Assembly: GCA_001899765.1 (NCBI GenBank) | Contig: MKWM01000073.1 | Location: forward strand, 1-64,000 | DNA: 64,000 bases | Source: Thiobacillus sp. 63-78 | Lineage (GTDB): Bacteria > Pseudomonadota > Gammaproteobacteria > Burkholderiales > Thiobacillaceae | Direction: 5' to 3' | Shown: positions 29,001-35,980 of the stretch, piece after piece | How the letters are laid out: the number at the start of each line of letters is the position of its first letter | Position numbering within the stretch: position 1 is the first letter of the stretch | The notes under the pieces: generated by a model | What the model saw: the letters and a program-made list of their open reading frames with translations, nothing else | What the model was told of the DNA's origin: nothing | The model's database searches: none | Position numbers and translations under genes: made by a program

Positions 29001-29135
29001 GGTGGTGGACACGTCGGGAAAGGCATCGATCGGCAGCAGGTGAAAGGCGCGTACGCCCAGCCCCGCCAGCACCAGCGCGATGACGAGCATCAGCCAGCGC
29101 CGTGCCAGCGCGAATTCGGTCAGGGTGTTGAGCAT
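26064..29135 (-). CDS. CusA/CzcA-type heavy-metal RND efflux pump
   Basis: A 1023-aa inner-membrane proton antiporter of the heavy-metal RND family. Twelve membrane segments are arranged around two large periplasmic loops. PIDAFPDVSTTQVKLI at the N-terminus is the family signature. The helix-4 motif reads AIGLLVDAAVVVVEN. By the published HME scheme, AIGxxVD-type motifs are nearer the Cu/Ag class than the DFGxxVD motif of Co/Zn/Ni pumps, but the match is partial. Metal specificity is therefore uncertain. It lies 3 bp after the adaptor gene. Confidence 0.9.
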   Translation of the reverse strand: MLNTLTEFALARRWLMLVIALVLAGLGVRAFHLLPIDAFPDVSTTQVKLILKAPGMTPQEVEARITQLVETELLGIPHQTILRSLSKNALVDITVDFEEGTDIYWARQQVAERFANVKGDLPANVSGGLAPISTPLSELFMFTIEGPLSLAEKRTLLDWTIRPQLRALPGVADVNALGGHVATFAVSPDSAALTARGVTLDELRTALESNTRNNGAGRVNEGEETWVVRVSGGIASLDDLRHIGVKSVAGVVVTVGDVARVEMDALTRYGAVTQNGQGEAVEGLVIGLKGVNAGELIKNVKARLAEIQATLPKGVTISTFYDRAQLVDRAVGTVSKALLEAAVLVVVLLLLFLGNLRAAVVVALILPLSVLATFVLMRQFGLSANLMSLGGLAIAIGLLVDAAVVVVENIVAHLAHDPENTEIRPVQRVLWAVQEVASPVASGIAIIAIVFLPLLTLEGLEGKLFRPVALTIVFALAASLLLALTVIPVLASWLLKQAAHEDPWLLRRARGIYIPLLDRALAHPKFVYATAGVLMLAAAGVYPLIGKTFMPVMDEGDILVQLEKLPSISLEESIAQDLRVQQALLKNVPEIRRIVARVGADELGMDPMNLNDTDSFLVLKPIAEWRRPDKEWLTGEIRKVVEGFPGIAHNFTQPIDMRVSEMLTGSRGDVAIKIFGPELATLNRLAGEIFRVVENVPGASDVYTQQNEGVQYLQAEIDRDAAGRFGLSADDVAALLRTQLEGEVIGVIQQQGRRVPLQLRGPPGLRASPDALQAIRLVLADGREISLDQVAHLKRTNGPVAVKRENAARFTVVQTNVAGRDLVSFVADAQTAVAAQVKLPAGYHLAWGGQFENQQRAAQRLMIVVPVALLLIGFLLYVTFGDLRQALLVMMNVPLALIGGIFALAASGEYLSVPASVGFIALLGIAVLNGVVLVSYFNQLRSEGLKGDAIVRDGALRRLRPVLMTASIAAFGLVPLLFASGPGSEIQRPLAVVVIGGLVSATLLTLVMLPLLYRQFILKGDRA

Positions 29136-29138
29136 GGC

Positions 29139-30194
29139 TTATTCCCCCAACCATTGCGCCTTGAGCGCCGCCACGCCCTTGACGGCTACGCGGCTGCCCG
29201 CGGCCAGCCCGCCGACTTCCGCCTCGCTGGCATTCTGGCGCAGCAGTTGCACCGGCGTCGGCCGGAAGCCCTGCGCGGTTTCGACGAACACATGCGGCTG
29301 CGCGTTTTGCCATACCAGGGCGGCGGCGGGCACGCTCAGGCTCTGCGTTGCCTGGCTGCCGGCGATCGCCGCCTGCACCGACTGGCCGGGACGCAGCAGC
29401 TTTTGCGGATCAGACAGGCTGGCGCGCGCCAGCACGCTCTGCGCGGCATTGAGCTGCGGCAGCAGCGCGATGATGCGCCCGCCGGCACGGCTGCCCGCCA
29501 CGCTGACGGTCTGGCCGACGGCGACCTGGCGCGCCTGCGCGGTCGACAGCGGGATCTCCAGCGCCAGATCCGACAGGTCCGCCACTTTCACCAGCGCCAT
29601 GCCGGCATCCACGCGCTGACCCGGTTCGGCGACACTCTCCGTCACCACACCGGCGATCGGCGCGGTCAGCGTGATCGAACTGCCCGTCACCTTGCCCGTG
29701 CCCATCATGGACAGTGCGGTCTGTGCCGCGACCAGATTGGCATGCGCCGACTGGGCTTCGGAGCGGGCGGCGCGCAGGCGCGATTCCGCGATCAGGCCTT
29801 CGCCGAACAGTTTTTCGTCGCGCGCGGCATTGCTGGCTGCCAGTTGCGCTCTCAGCCGCGCCTGCGTCAGCGCATTCTGCGCTTCGGCCAGACCCGGCAT
29901 CGACAGGGTGACGAGCGGGGCGCCGCGCTTGACCGTATCGCCCGCCTGCACATGCAACCGGGTGACCAGCCCGGCGCCGGCCGCGGCGGCCACATGCACG
30001 CTGGCGGGCGGCAGGGTCACCCGCGCCGTATAGGTCAGCGCCGAGCTGGCGGACTGCGTGGCGGCGACCACGGTGACGATGCCGAGATTTTTCTTCTGGA
30101 CAGCGGTCAGGGACAGGACGTCGGCGGCAAAAACAGGGGTGGCGCCCAACAGCGCCACGACGAGGATGCGGGTGGCAAAAAAACCAGTGGTCAT
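29139..30194 (-). CDS. Periplasmic adaptor (membrane fusion) protein of metal efflux system
   Basis: A 351-aa membrane-fusion protein with signal peptide (residues 1-23, ending VFA). A biotinyl-lipoyl-like half is visible in AGAGLVTRLHVQAGDTVKRGAPLVTL, followed by a helical hairpin rich in Ala/Leu/Arg (residues about 105-160) and the beta-barrel region with TAPIAGVVTESVAEPGQRV. It lacks the long His/Met-rich N-terminal region of some CzcB/CusB proteins. First core gene of the pump, 57 bp after the His-rich secreted protein gene. Confidence 0.88.
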   Translation of the reverse strand: MTTGFFATRILVVALLGATPVFAADVLSLTAVQKKNLGIVTVVAATQSASSALTYTARVTLPPASVHVAAAAGAGLVTRLHVQAGDTVKRGAPLVTLSMPGLAEAQNALTQARLRAQLAASNAARDEKLFGEGLIAESRLRAARSEAQSAHANLVAAQTALSMMGTGKVTGSSITLTAPIAGVVTESVAEPGQRVDAGMALVKVADLSDLALEIPLSTAQARQVAVGQTVSVAGSRAGGRIIALLPQLNAAQSVLARASLSDPQKLLRPGQSVQAAIAGSQATQSLSVPAAALVWQNAQPHVFVETAQGFRPTPVQLLRQNASEAEVGGLAAGSRVAVKGVAALKAQWLGE

Positions 30195-30251
30195 GCTTGA
30201 TCTCCATGAAAAAAAGACGGGCGCGCAGCAGCAGACGCGCCGACAGGACGA

Positions 30252-30644
30252 TCAAACGAAGGGCGGCGCTAAAGCATGGGGAAAGGTATGGGGAGGCGGT
30301 GCCAGGCACAACGGCCGCAGCGGCGGCAAGTCCGCGCGGAGGCGTGCCGCCGCAGCGGCCGGCAGCAGTTGCCACGCTGTGGCCGGCGGCGCGGCAAGCG
30401 TGTCCGGCATCGCATGGCGCAGCCGCATACCCTGCGCCACCGCAATTTCCGCGCCGCGCTCATCGGCTGCCATCACATCGTAGAGCACCTCGGCGTATGC
30501 CTTCTGATGCCCATGCAGGAATCCCCCGTGGCCCGCATACCCGCCCGGCTGCGCCACGCCCGCGTGGGCGTGGATGAACGGCGCCATCGTCTGCAGGACG
30601 ATGACGAGCCAGAGCATCAAAAAGCGGGGCAAGCGGCAGGTCAC
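30252..30644 (-). CDS. Secreted His-rich small protein upstream of efflux genes
   Basis: A 130-aa protein with an N-terminal signal peptide (hydrophobic residues about 8-24, cleavage near HAHA). The segment after it is rich in His and Gly (HAHAG, GHGGFLHGHQ), which could bind metal. The C-terminal half is Ala/Pro/Leu-rich without recognisable domain. Its place as first gene of the efflux operon recalls small CzcI/CnrX-like periplasmic metal proteins, but no real similarity was seen. Function unknown. Confidence 0.6.
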   Translation of the reverse strand: MTCRLPRFLMLWLVIVLQTMAPFIHAHAGVAQPGGYAGHGGFLHGHQKAYAEVLYDVMAADERGAEIAVAQGMRLRHAMPDTLAAPPATAWQLLPAAAAARLRADLPPLRPLCLAPPPHTFPHALAPPFV

Positions 30645-30727
30645 GGTGAACGGGGGAAATCAGGCCTGTAAATAATGGGGGCGTTTTCGGAATCCGCAGG
30701 ATCGTGGCCGCATCCTGCATATCGCAG

Positions 30728-30744
30728 CTTAAGCCAGCCTTAAG
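30728..30744. promoter_or_regulatory. PmrA/QseB-type box 1 (efflux side)
   Basis: CTTAAG-ccagc-CTTAAG, two hexamers separated by 5 bp, matching the 11-bp direct-repeat boxes used by PmrA/QseB-class response regulators. It lies 84 bp upstream of the His-rich protein start. A further half-site, CTTAAT, lies at 30762-30767. The minus-strand -10 box is not clear. Confidence 0.6.
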
Positions 30745-30828
30745 TCGCGGCCATGCGCCAGCTTAATCGGGGATTTCACGCAGTTCAATTCGCGATTTCG
30801 TACCATGGCGGCGGCCAGGCGGACACGG

Positions 30829-30843
30829 CGTCACACCGTGACG
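30829..30843. promoter_or_regulatory. 15-bp palindrome next to box 2
   Basis: CGTCAC-acc-GTGACG, a perfect inverted repeat of 6-bp arms, 4 bp upstream of the second PmrA-type box. It may bind a second regulator. Confidence 0.35.
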
Positions 30844-30847
30844 ACCG

Positions 30848-30880
30848 CTTAAGGCTCCCCTAAGAAAGCCCGCCTACAGT
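30848..30880 (+). promoter_or_regulatory. PmrA/QseB-type box 2 and -10 of cytochrome operon
   Basis: CTTAAG-gctcc-CCTAAG at 30848-30864 has the same 11-bp hexamer spacing as box 1. Ten bp downstream lies TACAGT (30875-30880), a reasonable -10 box, 31 bp before the cytochrome b start codon. This is the usual layout for an OmpR-class activator replacing a poor -35. The operon itself ends in such a regulator. Confidence 0.65.
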
Positions 30881-30910
30881 GGCCTCATCGCATGACAGCA
30901 GGAGGTCACC

Positions 30911-31537
30911 ATGTCGCATCCCACCACGATACAAGCCCGCCGGGTATACGACCCGCTGCTGCGGCTGCTGCACTGGGCCATCGCGCTCTCCATCGTGGCG
31001 CTCATCGTCACCAGCCAGCTGGCCGACTGGTTCGAGCACGGCCCATATGAGAAAACGCTCTGGAATCTGCACATTGTCATCGGCTACACCCTGACGGCGG
31101 GTCTGCTGACGCGCCTGCTGTGGGGTCTGGTGGGCCCGCTCAGCGCACGCTGGCGCGATCTGTGGCATCCCGCCGTGTGGAAGGAGAGCCTGCGGACACT
31201 GCGTCTGCCCGCGACGCATCGCGCCGGCCACGACCCGCTCGCCAGCCTGGCCTATCTGTTCGCCTACGGCGTGATGGCGCTGATGGTCGTCACCGGGCTG
31301 GGCCTGGCCGCCAGCGAATTCCAGACCGGGCCGCTCGCCGGCTGGCTGGGCGACGCGGCCTGGCTGGAGGATGTGCTGAAAGAGCCGCACGAATTCGGCT
31401 TCAGCCTGCTGCTCGGTTTCATCGGACTGCACCTGGCTGCGCTGGTGTTCCACCAATGGCGCGGCGAACGGGTCGCGCAAAGCATGGTGACCGGCAAGCA
31501 ATACCTCGGGACGGAAAGCGGGGTGCGGCATGATTAA
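30911..31537 (+). CDS. Cytochrome b561-type membrane protein
   Basis: A 208-aa four-helix di-heme cytochrome b of the b561/CybB type. RVYDPLLRLLHWAIALS is the typical first helix with a heme histidine, NLHIVIGYTL carries another, and the last two helices contain HEFGFSLLLGFIGLHLAALVFH in pieces. AGGAGGT lies 3 bp before ATG. It heads an operon with the SHP and diheme cytochromes and overlaps the SHP gene by 8 bp. It probably moves quinol electrons to the periplasmic cytochromes. Confidence 0.88.
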   Translation: MSHPTTIQARRVYDPLLRLLHWAIALSIVALIVTSQLADWFEHGPYEKTLWNLHIVIGYTLTAGLLTRLLWGLVGPLSARWRDLWHPAVWKESLRTLRLPATHRAGHDPLASLAYLFAYGVMALMVVTGLGLAASEFQTGPLAGWLGDAAWLEDVLKEPHEFGFSLLLGFIGLHLAALVFHQWRGERVAQSMVTGKQYLGTESGVRHD

Positions 31538-31940
31538 GCCCCTTCTCTACGGTGGCCTGGCGGTATTCGGCATGGTCTCCGCCGTGGCGGCAGCCGACAG
31601 CCCTGCCAGTCTGATGGCGTTGTACGCGCAGCAGGCGGGCGTGTCGGGGTCGGCCCTGTCCGCCACGCGTGGCGAGGCGCTCTACCGCACCGAACATGCG
31701 GGCCGCGACGGCCAGGCCGTGAGCTGCGCCGGCTGCCATACCGCCAATCCGGCCCAGGCCGGGCGCACCCGCGTCGGCAAGCGCATCGAGCCGCTGGCGC
31801 CGGCAGCCCATCCGCAACGCTTCACCGATGCGGCCAAGGTCGAAAAATGGTTCCGGCGCAATTGCCAGGACGTCCTGCAGCGCGAATGCAGCGCGCAGGA
31901 AAAAGGCGACTTCATCACCTGGCTGAGCCAGATCAAATAG
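31530..31940 (+). CDS. SHP-type cytochrome c (DUF1924)
   Basis: A 136-aa periplasmic monoheme cytochrome: signal peptide residues 1-22, heme motif CAGCH at 66-70, and the motif RRNCQDVLQREC at 109-120. This matches the sphaeroides heme protein family, in which the Asn (here Asn111) is a displaceable heme ligand and two cysteines (Cys112, Cys120) form a disulfide. Studied SHPs bind oxygen and nitric oxide and take electrons from a diheme cytochrome. Gene order b561-SHP-DHC agrees with that family context. Confidence 0.85.
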   Translation: MIKPLLYGGLAVFGMVSAVAAADSPASLMALYAQQAGVSGSALSATRGEALYRTEHAGRDGQAVSCAGCHTANPAQAGRTRVGKRIEPLAPAAHPQRFTDAAKVEKWFRRNCQDVLQRECSAQEKGDFITWLSQIK

Positions 31941-31949
31941 GGAGGCAGC

Positions 31950-32480
31950 ATGAATTATCTACTACGTGGAACCGGCGTCGTCACGGCGGTCGGCGTGTTC
32001 AGTCTGTTGACGTTTTCGCTGCCTTCTGGCGAGGCGCACGGCGATGGCGGCGGCAATGTCCTGCCGCGGACGATCAACCAGGCCTGGCAACAGGAATGCG
32101 CCAGCTGCCATCTCGCCTATTCGCCGGCGTTTCTGCCCCAGGCATCGTGGCGCCGCCTGATGAACGGGCTCGACCGGCACTTCGGCGAAAACGCCAGTCT
32201 TGATCCGGCCACGCAGGCTGATATCCTGCGGTTTCTGGAAGCCAACGCCGCCGATCGCGGCGGCAGCCGGATAGGCAGCAAGGTCATGAAGCGCATGCCG
32301 GCCGGCGAGGCGCCGCTGCGCATCACCGACACCCGCTGGTTCGTGCACAAGCACGACGAGGTGTCGCAGTCGGTGTGGTCGCGCAAATCGATCGGCTCCA
32401 CCGCCCATTGCGCTGCGTGCCATCGGCAGGCGGAACAGGGCGTGTTCGACGAGGACACGGTCAGGATTCCGAAACAATGA
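31950..32480 (+). CDS. Diheme cytochrome c (DHC-type)
   Basis: A 176-aa periplasmic cytochrome with a signal peptide (cleavage near EAHG, residue 30) and two heme motifs, CASCH at 50-54 and CAACH at 153-157. The intervening sequence (SWRRLMNGLDRHFGENASLD; RITDTRWFVHKHDEV) is characteristic of the DHC family that reduces SHP. It lies 9 bp after the SHP gene and 20 bp before the response regulator gene. Confidence 0.88.
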   Translation: MNYLLRGTGVVTAVGVFSLLTFSLPSGEAHGDGGGNVLPRTINQAWQQECASCHLAYSPAFLPQASWRRLMNGLDRHFGENASLDPATQADILRFLEANAADRGGSRIGSKVMKRMPAGEAPLRITDTRWFVHKHDEVSQSVWSRKSIGSTAHCAACHRQAEQGVFDEDTVRIPKQ

Positions 32481-32500
32481 CCCAAGGATGAAGCGGAGCG

Positions 32501-33172
32501 ATGCGCATATTGCTGGTGGAAGACGACCGCATGCTGGGCGACGGCCTGCAGGCCGGGCTGACCCAGGCGGGCTATGCCGTCGACTGGCTGCGCGACGGCG
32601 AGGCGGCGGTGACGGCCCTGTCCACCGAGTCGTTCGCGGCCGTGGTGCTCGACCTCGGCCTGCCGAAACGCGACGGGCTGTCGGTGCTGCAGTGGCTGCG
32701 TGGACGCCATGACGCGACGCCGGTACTGATCCTGACCGCGCGCGACCAGCTGGAAGACAAGGTGCGCGGGCTCGATCTGGGGGCCGACGACTATGTGCTG
32801 AAGCCGTTCGACCTCGACGAGATCACGGCTCGCCTGCGCGCGCTGGTGCGACGCGCCCACGGCCGCCCGGAACCGCTGCTCACCCTCGGCGAGATCGCGC
32901 TCAATCCGGCGGCGCGCAGCGTGACGCGCGCCGGCCAGGCCATCGAACTGACCCCGCGCGAATTCGACCTGCTGCACCTGCTGCTGGAAAACACCGACCG
33001 GGTGCTGACCCGCCGCACGCTGGAAGAGCAGCTCTACACCTGGAACGACGCGGTCGACAGCAATGCGCTCGAAGTCCACATCCATCACCTGCGGAAGAAG
33101 CTCGGCATCGACCTGATCCGCACCGTGCGCGGCGTTGGCTACATGGTGTCGACAGCAGGGTCTGCGCCATGA
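32501..33172 (+). CDS. OmpR-family response regulator, QseB/PmrA-like
   Basis: A 223-aa response regulator. The receiver domain has the acidic pair in VEDDRM, phospho-acceptor Asp51, Thr79 and Lys101 (YVLKPFD). The winged-helix DNA-binding domain includes LTPREFDLLHLLLENTDRVLTR and HIHHLRKKLG. Overall pattern is closest to QseB/PmrA. It likely binds the CTTAAG-type boxes in the intergenic region at 30.7-30.9 kb and so regulates its own operon; that link is inference. Confidence 0.92.
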   Translation: MRILLVEDDRMLGDGLQAGLTQAGYAVDWLRDGEAAVTALSTESFAAVVLDLGLPKRDGLSVLQWLRGRHDATPVLILTARDQLEDKVRGLDLGADDYVLKPFDLDEITARLRALVRRAHGRPEPLLTLGEIALNPAARSVTRAGQAIELTPREFDLLHLLLENTDRVLTRRTLEEQLYTWNDAVDSNALEVHIHHLRKKLGIDLIRTVRGVGYMVSTAGSAP

Positions 33173-34539
33173 GCCGGCCGTATTCCTTGCGCCGGCGGCT
33201 GGTCTGGCTGCTGACCGGCTCGGTGGCAACGATATGGCTGCTGTCCGCACTGGTGGTATACCAGCGCGCGCACCATGAGGCGGACGAATTGCTCGATGCC
33301 CAACTGGCCCAGGTCGCCGACACCCTGCTGGCGATCGTGGCCGGCGGCGAGATCAAGCACTTCGTGAAGGAATTTCACAAACACGCCCCGGACTTTTCAG
33401 TGCCGATCGCATTTGAGGTGTGGCGCAGCAAGGACGATAAAAGCAAGCGCCTGGTGATGTCACCCGGTCACAACGGATTTGAATCCGGAACGGTGCCGGG
33501 TTTCAGCGAACAGCGTCATCTGGGTGCGTACTGGCGTCTTTACACGGTGCAGGATGACGACGCCGAATACCGGGTGGTAGTCGGCCAGGCCCATGCCGCA
33601 CGCGAAAACCTGGCACGCGAAATCGGCCTGTCGCTGCTGCTTCCCGCCGCGCTGGCGATGCCGCTGATGGCGCTGGCGGTCTGGTGGGGCGTCGGCCGCA
33701 CCCTGCGGCCGGTGGATGCGGTCGCCCGCCAGGTCGGCGCGCTCGACGCGCAGGCGCTGACGCCGCTCGACGAGTCGCCCGCCCTGCCGGAAGAAATCGC
33801 CCCCCTGCGCACCGCGCTCAATGCGCTGATCCGGCGCGTCACCGAAGCATTTGAAAACGAGCGCCGTTTCACCGCGGATGCCGCGCACGAACTGCGCACC
33901 CCGCTGGCGGCATTGAAAATACAGGCGCAGGTCGCGCTGCGCGCGCAAACGGCTGACAGCCAGCAGCATGCGCTGGCGCAGGTGATCGCCGGGGTGGACC
34001 GGATGACCCACCTGGTCGAGCAATTGCTGACCCTCGCACGCGTCGACCCGGCTACGCAGGGCAGCCCGCCCGCCCCCCTGGATCCCGCAGAAATCGTGGC
34101 GACGGTGTGCGAGGAACTTTTACCTCAAGCGCAACGCCGGGGGCAAACCCTGACGGTCGATGCGGCAGCGGGATGTCGTATCGCCATCACGGCGGCATGG
34201 CTGCAGGTCGCGGTCCGCAACCTGCTCGACAACGCCGTGCACTATGCAGGGGAAGGCGCGCGGATCGACGTACGCATCGCGCACCGCGGAACGGGCTGTG
34301 CCATCACCGTCGCCGACGATGGCCCGGGCGTGGCGCCTGCACTACGGTCGCAACTCAGCGCCCGCTTCGTGCGCGGCGAGGTCGAAAACGAGGGCTGCGG
34401 CCTCGGTCTTTCCATCGTCGCGCGCATTGCGGCACTCTCACATGCCCGACTTGAACTGGGGGATGGACTACAGCGTGCGGAGGGCGGTTACGGGTTTGCT
34501 GCCACGCTGCACTTCAACGCAACGACCGTTCCCGCCTGA
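33169..34539 (+). CDS. Sensor histidine kinase, QseC/PmrB-like
   Basis: A 456-aa membrane kinase. Transmembrane helices near residues 12-31 and 152-173 bracket a periplasmic sensor region of about 120 residues. HAMP follows, then the phospho-acceptor His240 in FTADAAHELRTPLAAL, the N box NLLDNAVHYAG, and G boxes DDGPGV and GCGLGLSIV. The start overlaps the regulator stop (ATGA). The sensed signal is unknown; linkage to redox cytochromes and metal efflux suggests oxidant, NO or metal. Confidence 0.92.
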   Translation: MSRPYSLRRRLVWLLTGSVATIWLLSALVVYQRAHHEADELLDAQLAQVADTLLAIVAGGEIKHFVKEFHKHAPDFSVPIAFEVWRSKDDKSKRLVMSPGHNGFESGTVPGFSEQRHLGAYWRLYTVQDDDAEYRVVVGQAHAARENLAREIGLSLLLPAALAMPLMALAVWWGVGRTLRPVDAVARQVGALDAQALTPLDESPALPEEIAPLRTALNALIRRVTEAFENERRFTADAAHELRTPLAALKIQAQVALRAQTADSQQHALAQVIAGVDRMTHLVEQLLTLARVDPATQGSPPAPLDPAEIVATVCEELLPQAQRRGQTLTVDAAAGCRIAITAAWLQVAVRNLLDNAVHYAGEGARIDVRIAHRGTGCAITVADDGPGVAPALRSQLSARFVRGEVENEGCGLGLSIVARIAALSHARLELGDGLQRAEGGYGFAATLHFNATTVPA

Positions 34540-34599
34540 CCGCACAGGGCAGCGTTAGCGGCGGGAACCGGACCCCATGCCCGATCCAGGTCTTGTCCG

Positions 34600-34911
34600 C
34601 TATGGCGCAGGCTGGATCGCGGTGACGGTCAGGGCATTGTCGAGGCGCTCGACATGAAATTTCACTGCATCGCCTACTTTGAGGCCCTTCATCAGTTCCG
34701 GCGGTCGCACCCGGAACACCATGGTCATGGCAGGCATGTCGAGGTTGACGATCGGCCCATGTCGCAGGGTGAGCTTGCCGTTGGCGGCATCCACCCGACG
34801 CACGACGCCGTCGGTCATCACATGGGCCTGCGCGGCCGGTGGGGCCGCAGGTTCGGCGCGCAGCGGGGAAACGATCGTCAGCGCGGCAAGCAATGGAATC
34901 CATGTTTTCAT
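34600..34911 (-). CDS. CusF-like periplasmic copper-binding protein
   Basis: A 103-aa protein with signal peptide (residues 1-19). The mature part follows the CusF/Ec small beta-barrel pattern: VMTDGVVRRVDAANGKLTLRHG and the metal-ligand segment LDMPAMTMVFRV, in which the two Met of MTM-like spacing correspond to copper ligands of CusF. The E. coli tryptophan ligand is not obvious. It lies 33 bp after the multicopper-oxidase remnant and is probably a metallochaperone for copper or silver. Confidence 0.85.
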   Translation of the reverse strand: MKTWIPLLAALTIVSPLRAEPAAPPAAQAHVMTDGVVRRVDAANGKLTLRHGPIVNLDMPAMTMVFRVRPPELMKGLKVGDAVKFHVERLDNALTVTAIQPAP

Positions 34912-34944
34912 TTCAGCTCCTTCAGGTATCGCTATCGATGGCGT

Positions 34945-35307
34945 TCAATGACCGGCGTGGCCGGCGGGTTTGCGCACAGTCACTTCGACGTCGCCCGGCA
35001 TGCCCTGGGGCGAGGCGGCCTGCGGCGCGCGCACGGCCGGTTCGGCCGACGCGTCGAGGACTTCGCGCGCCTGCGTGCCGGGTGGCTGCCTGTACCAGCC
35101 AGCGTCGGAATAGTCGCCGCGGGCCTGTCCGCGCCGCACCTTCATGATACTGAACATGCCGCCCATCTCGACCGAGCCGAAGGGGCCTCGGCCGGTAACC
35201 ATCGGCAACGTGTTGTCGGGCAGTGGCATCTCCATGTCGGCCATGTCGGCCCCGCCCATTGCCATGTAGTCGGGAATGAGCTTGTTGATCTTGCTCGCCA
35301 GGGACAT
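34945..35307 (-). pseudogene. Multicopper oxidase C-terminal remnant
   Basis: A 120-residue reading frame that looks like the Met-rich C-terminal end of periplasmic multicopper oxidases found in metal clusters: MAMGGADMADMEMPLPDNTL, GPFGSVEMGGMFSIMKVR, GWYRQPPGTQA, and the final RKPAGHAGH. The cupredoxin domains with His-rich copper ligands are absent upstream. A stop codon lies directly before the ATG, and the upstream DNA is a terminator and an unrelated gene. It may be a relic or a short Met-rich protein that is still made. Family assignment is from memory. Confidence 0.5.
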
Positions 35308-35361
35308 CTATTTCCGGGGTAACGAGCAGCGACTAACAGCTATTGTTTGTAGCGATTGATC

Positions 35362-35392
35362 GAAACCCCGCCCACTACGGGGTTTCTTTTTT
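35362..35392 (+). terminator. Rho-independent terminator, plus-strand sense
   Basis: Stem GAAACCCCG pairs with CGGGGTTTC around a 7-nt loop, followed by six T (35387-35392). The T-run faces the plus strand, although the adjacent genes on both sides are minus-strand; the nearest plus-strand gene upstream ends at 34539. Confidence 0.7.
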
Positions 35393-35461
35393 CTGGGGTG
35401 CTTACAGACGAGGTACCGGAAGAATGAACAACGGCCGCCGCGGCCCGGGTTTCCGTTCCGT

Positions 35462-35908
35462 TCATGAACGGCGCTTGCGTGGTTCATAATGCACGACCGC
35501 ACGCATGATTTCCGAATAGGGAAAATCGGCGATGTCGCCGAAGCGCGCCTGGCCCTGCAGCACGGTCAGCGCGACGTCGACCGTGCCGTCGGCAGCGCCG
35601 TCGAGCGCGGCCGACAACCCGCGCGCACCGCCGCACTGGGCACGGATTTCCTTGCCGAACGGCCACGGCACATCCGAATTGATCCGAAGCGCGAACTGCG
35701 CGTTCTCATGCAGATTCCGGTAAAACGTCAGGCAATGTTCACGCATCGCGGGATCGCCGCATGCAATCGCCTCGCGCTCGGCGAGATTCACCTTGCGCGA
35801 GCGGTCACAGCGCACGCAGAGGGACAGCAGGGCCCGCTCGAACGGGCAACTGTATTCGATATGCGCCTTGCGGGCCAACCTGTAAGCGGCTTCGTTGTAC
35901 TCGGCCAT
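35462..35908 (-). CDS. Conserved-looking protein of unknown function, Cys-containing
   Basis: A 148-aa soluble protein with no recognised domain. It has several cysteines (YSCPFERA, LCVRCDRS, IACGDPAMREHC, QCGG), including a CxxC, which could bind a metal. The start at 35908 (MAEYNEAAYRLARK) is preferred over one ten codons upstream. It lies 72 bp downstream of the small gene that follows secA, on the same strand, and ends just before an oppositely oriented terminator. Confidence 0.55.
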   Translation of the reverse strand: MAEYNEAAYRLARKAHIEYSCPFERALLSLCVRCDRSRKVNLAEREAIACGDPAMREHCLTFYRNLHENAQFALRINSDVPWPFGKEIRAQCGGARGLSAALDGAADGTVDVALTVLQGQARFGDIADFPYSEIMRAVVHYEPRKRRS

Positions 35909-35980
35909 GTCAATCCGGGAAATATAATTGTCCGGCAATCAGCGCAGGCGGATCCATCGCATGGCCGGGTTGAAGAACAC

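Noticed and set aside
25938-30200. Plus-strand open frame of 1420 codons
   Set aside because: It is antisense to the RND efflux genes. Its translation is His/Gln/Arg/Asp-rich with no domain, as expected from the opposite strand of GC-rich coding DNA.
35308-35502. Minus-strand frame upstream of the oxidase remnant
   Set aside because: It runs through a terminator hairpin and the end of another gene; product is Arg/Cys/Ser-rich without family features.
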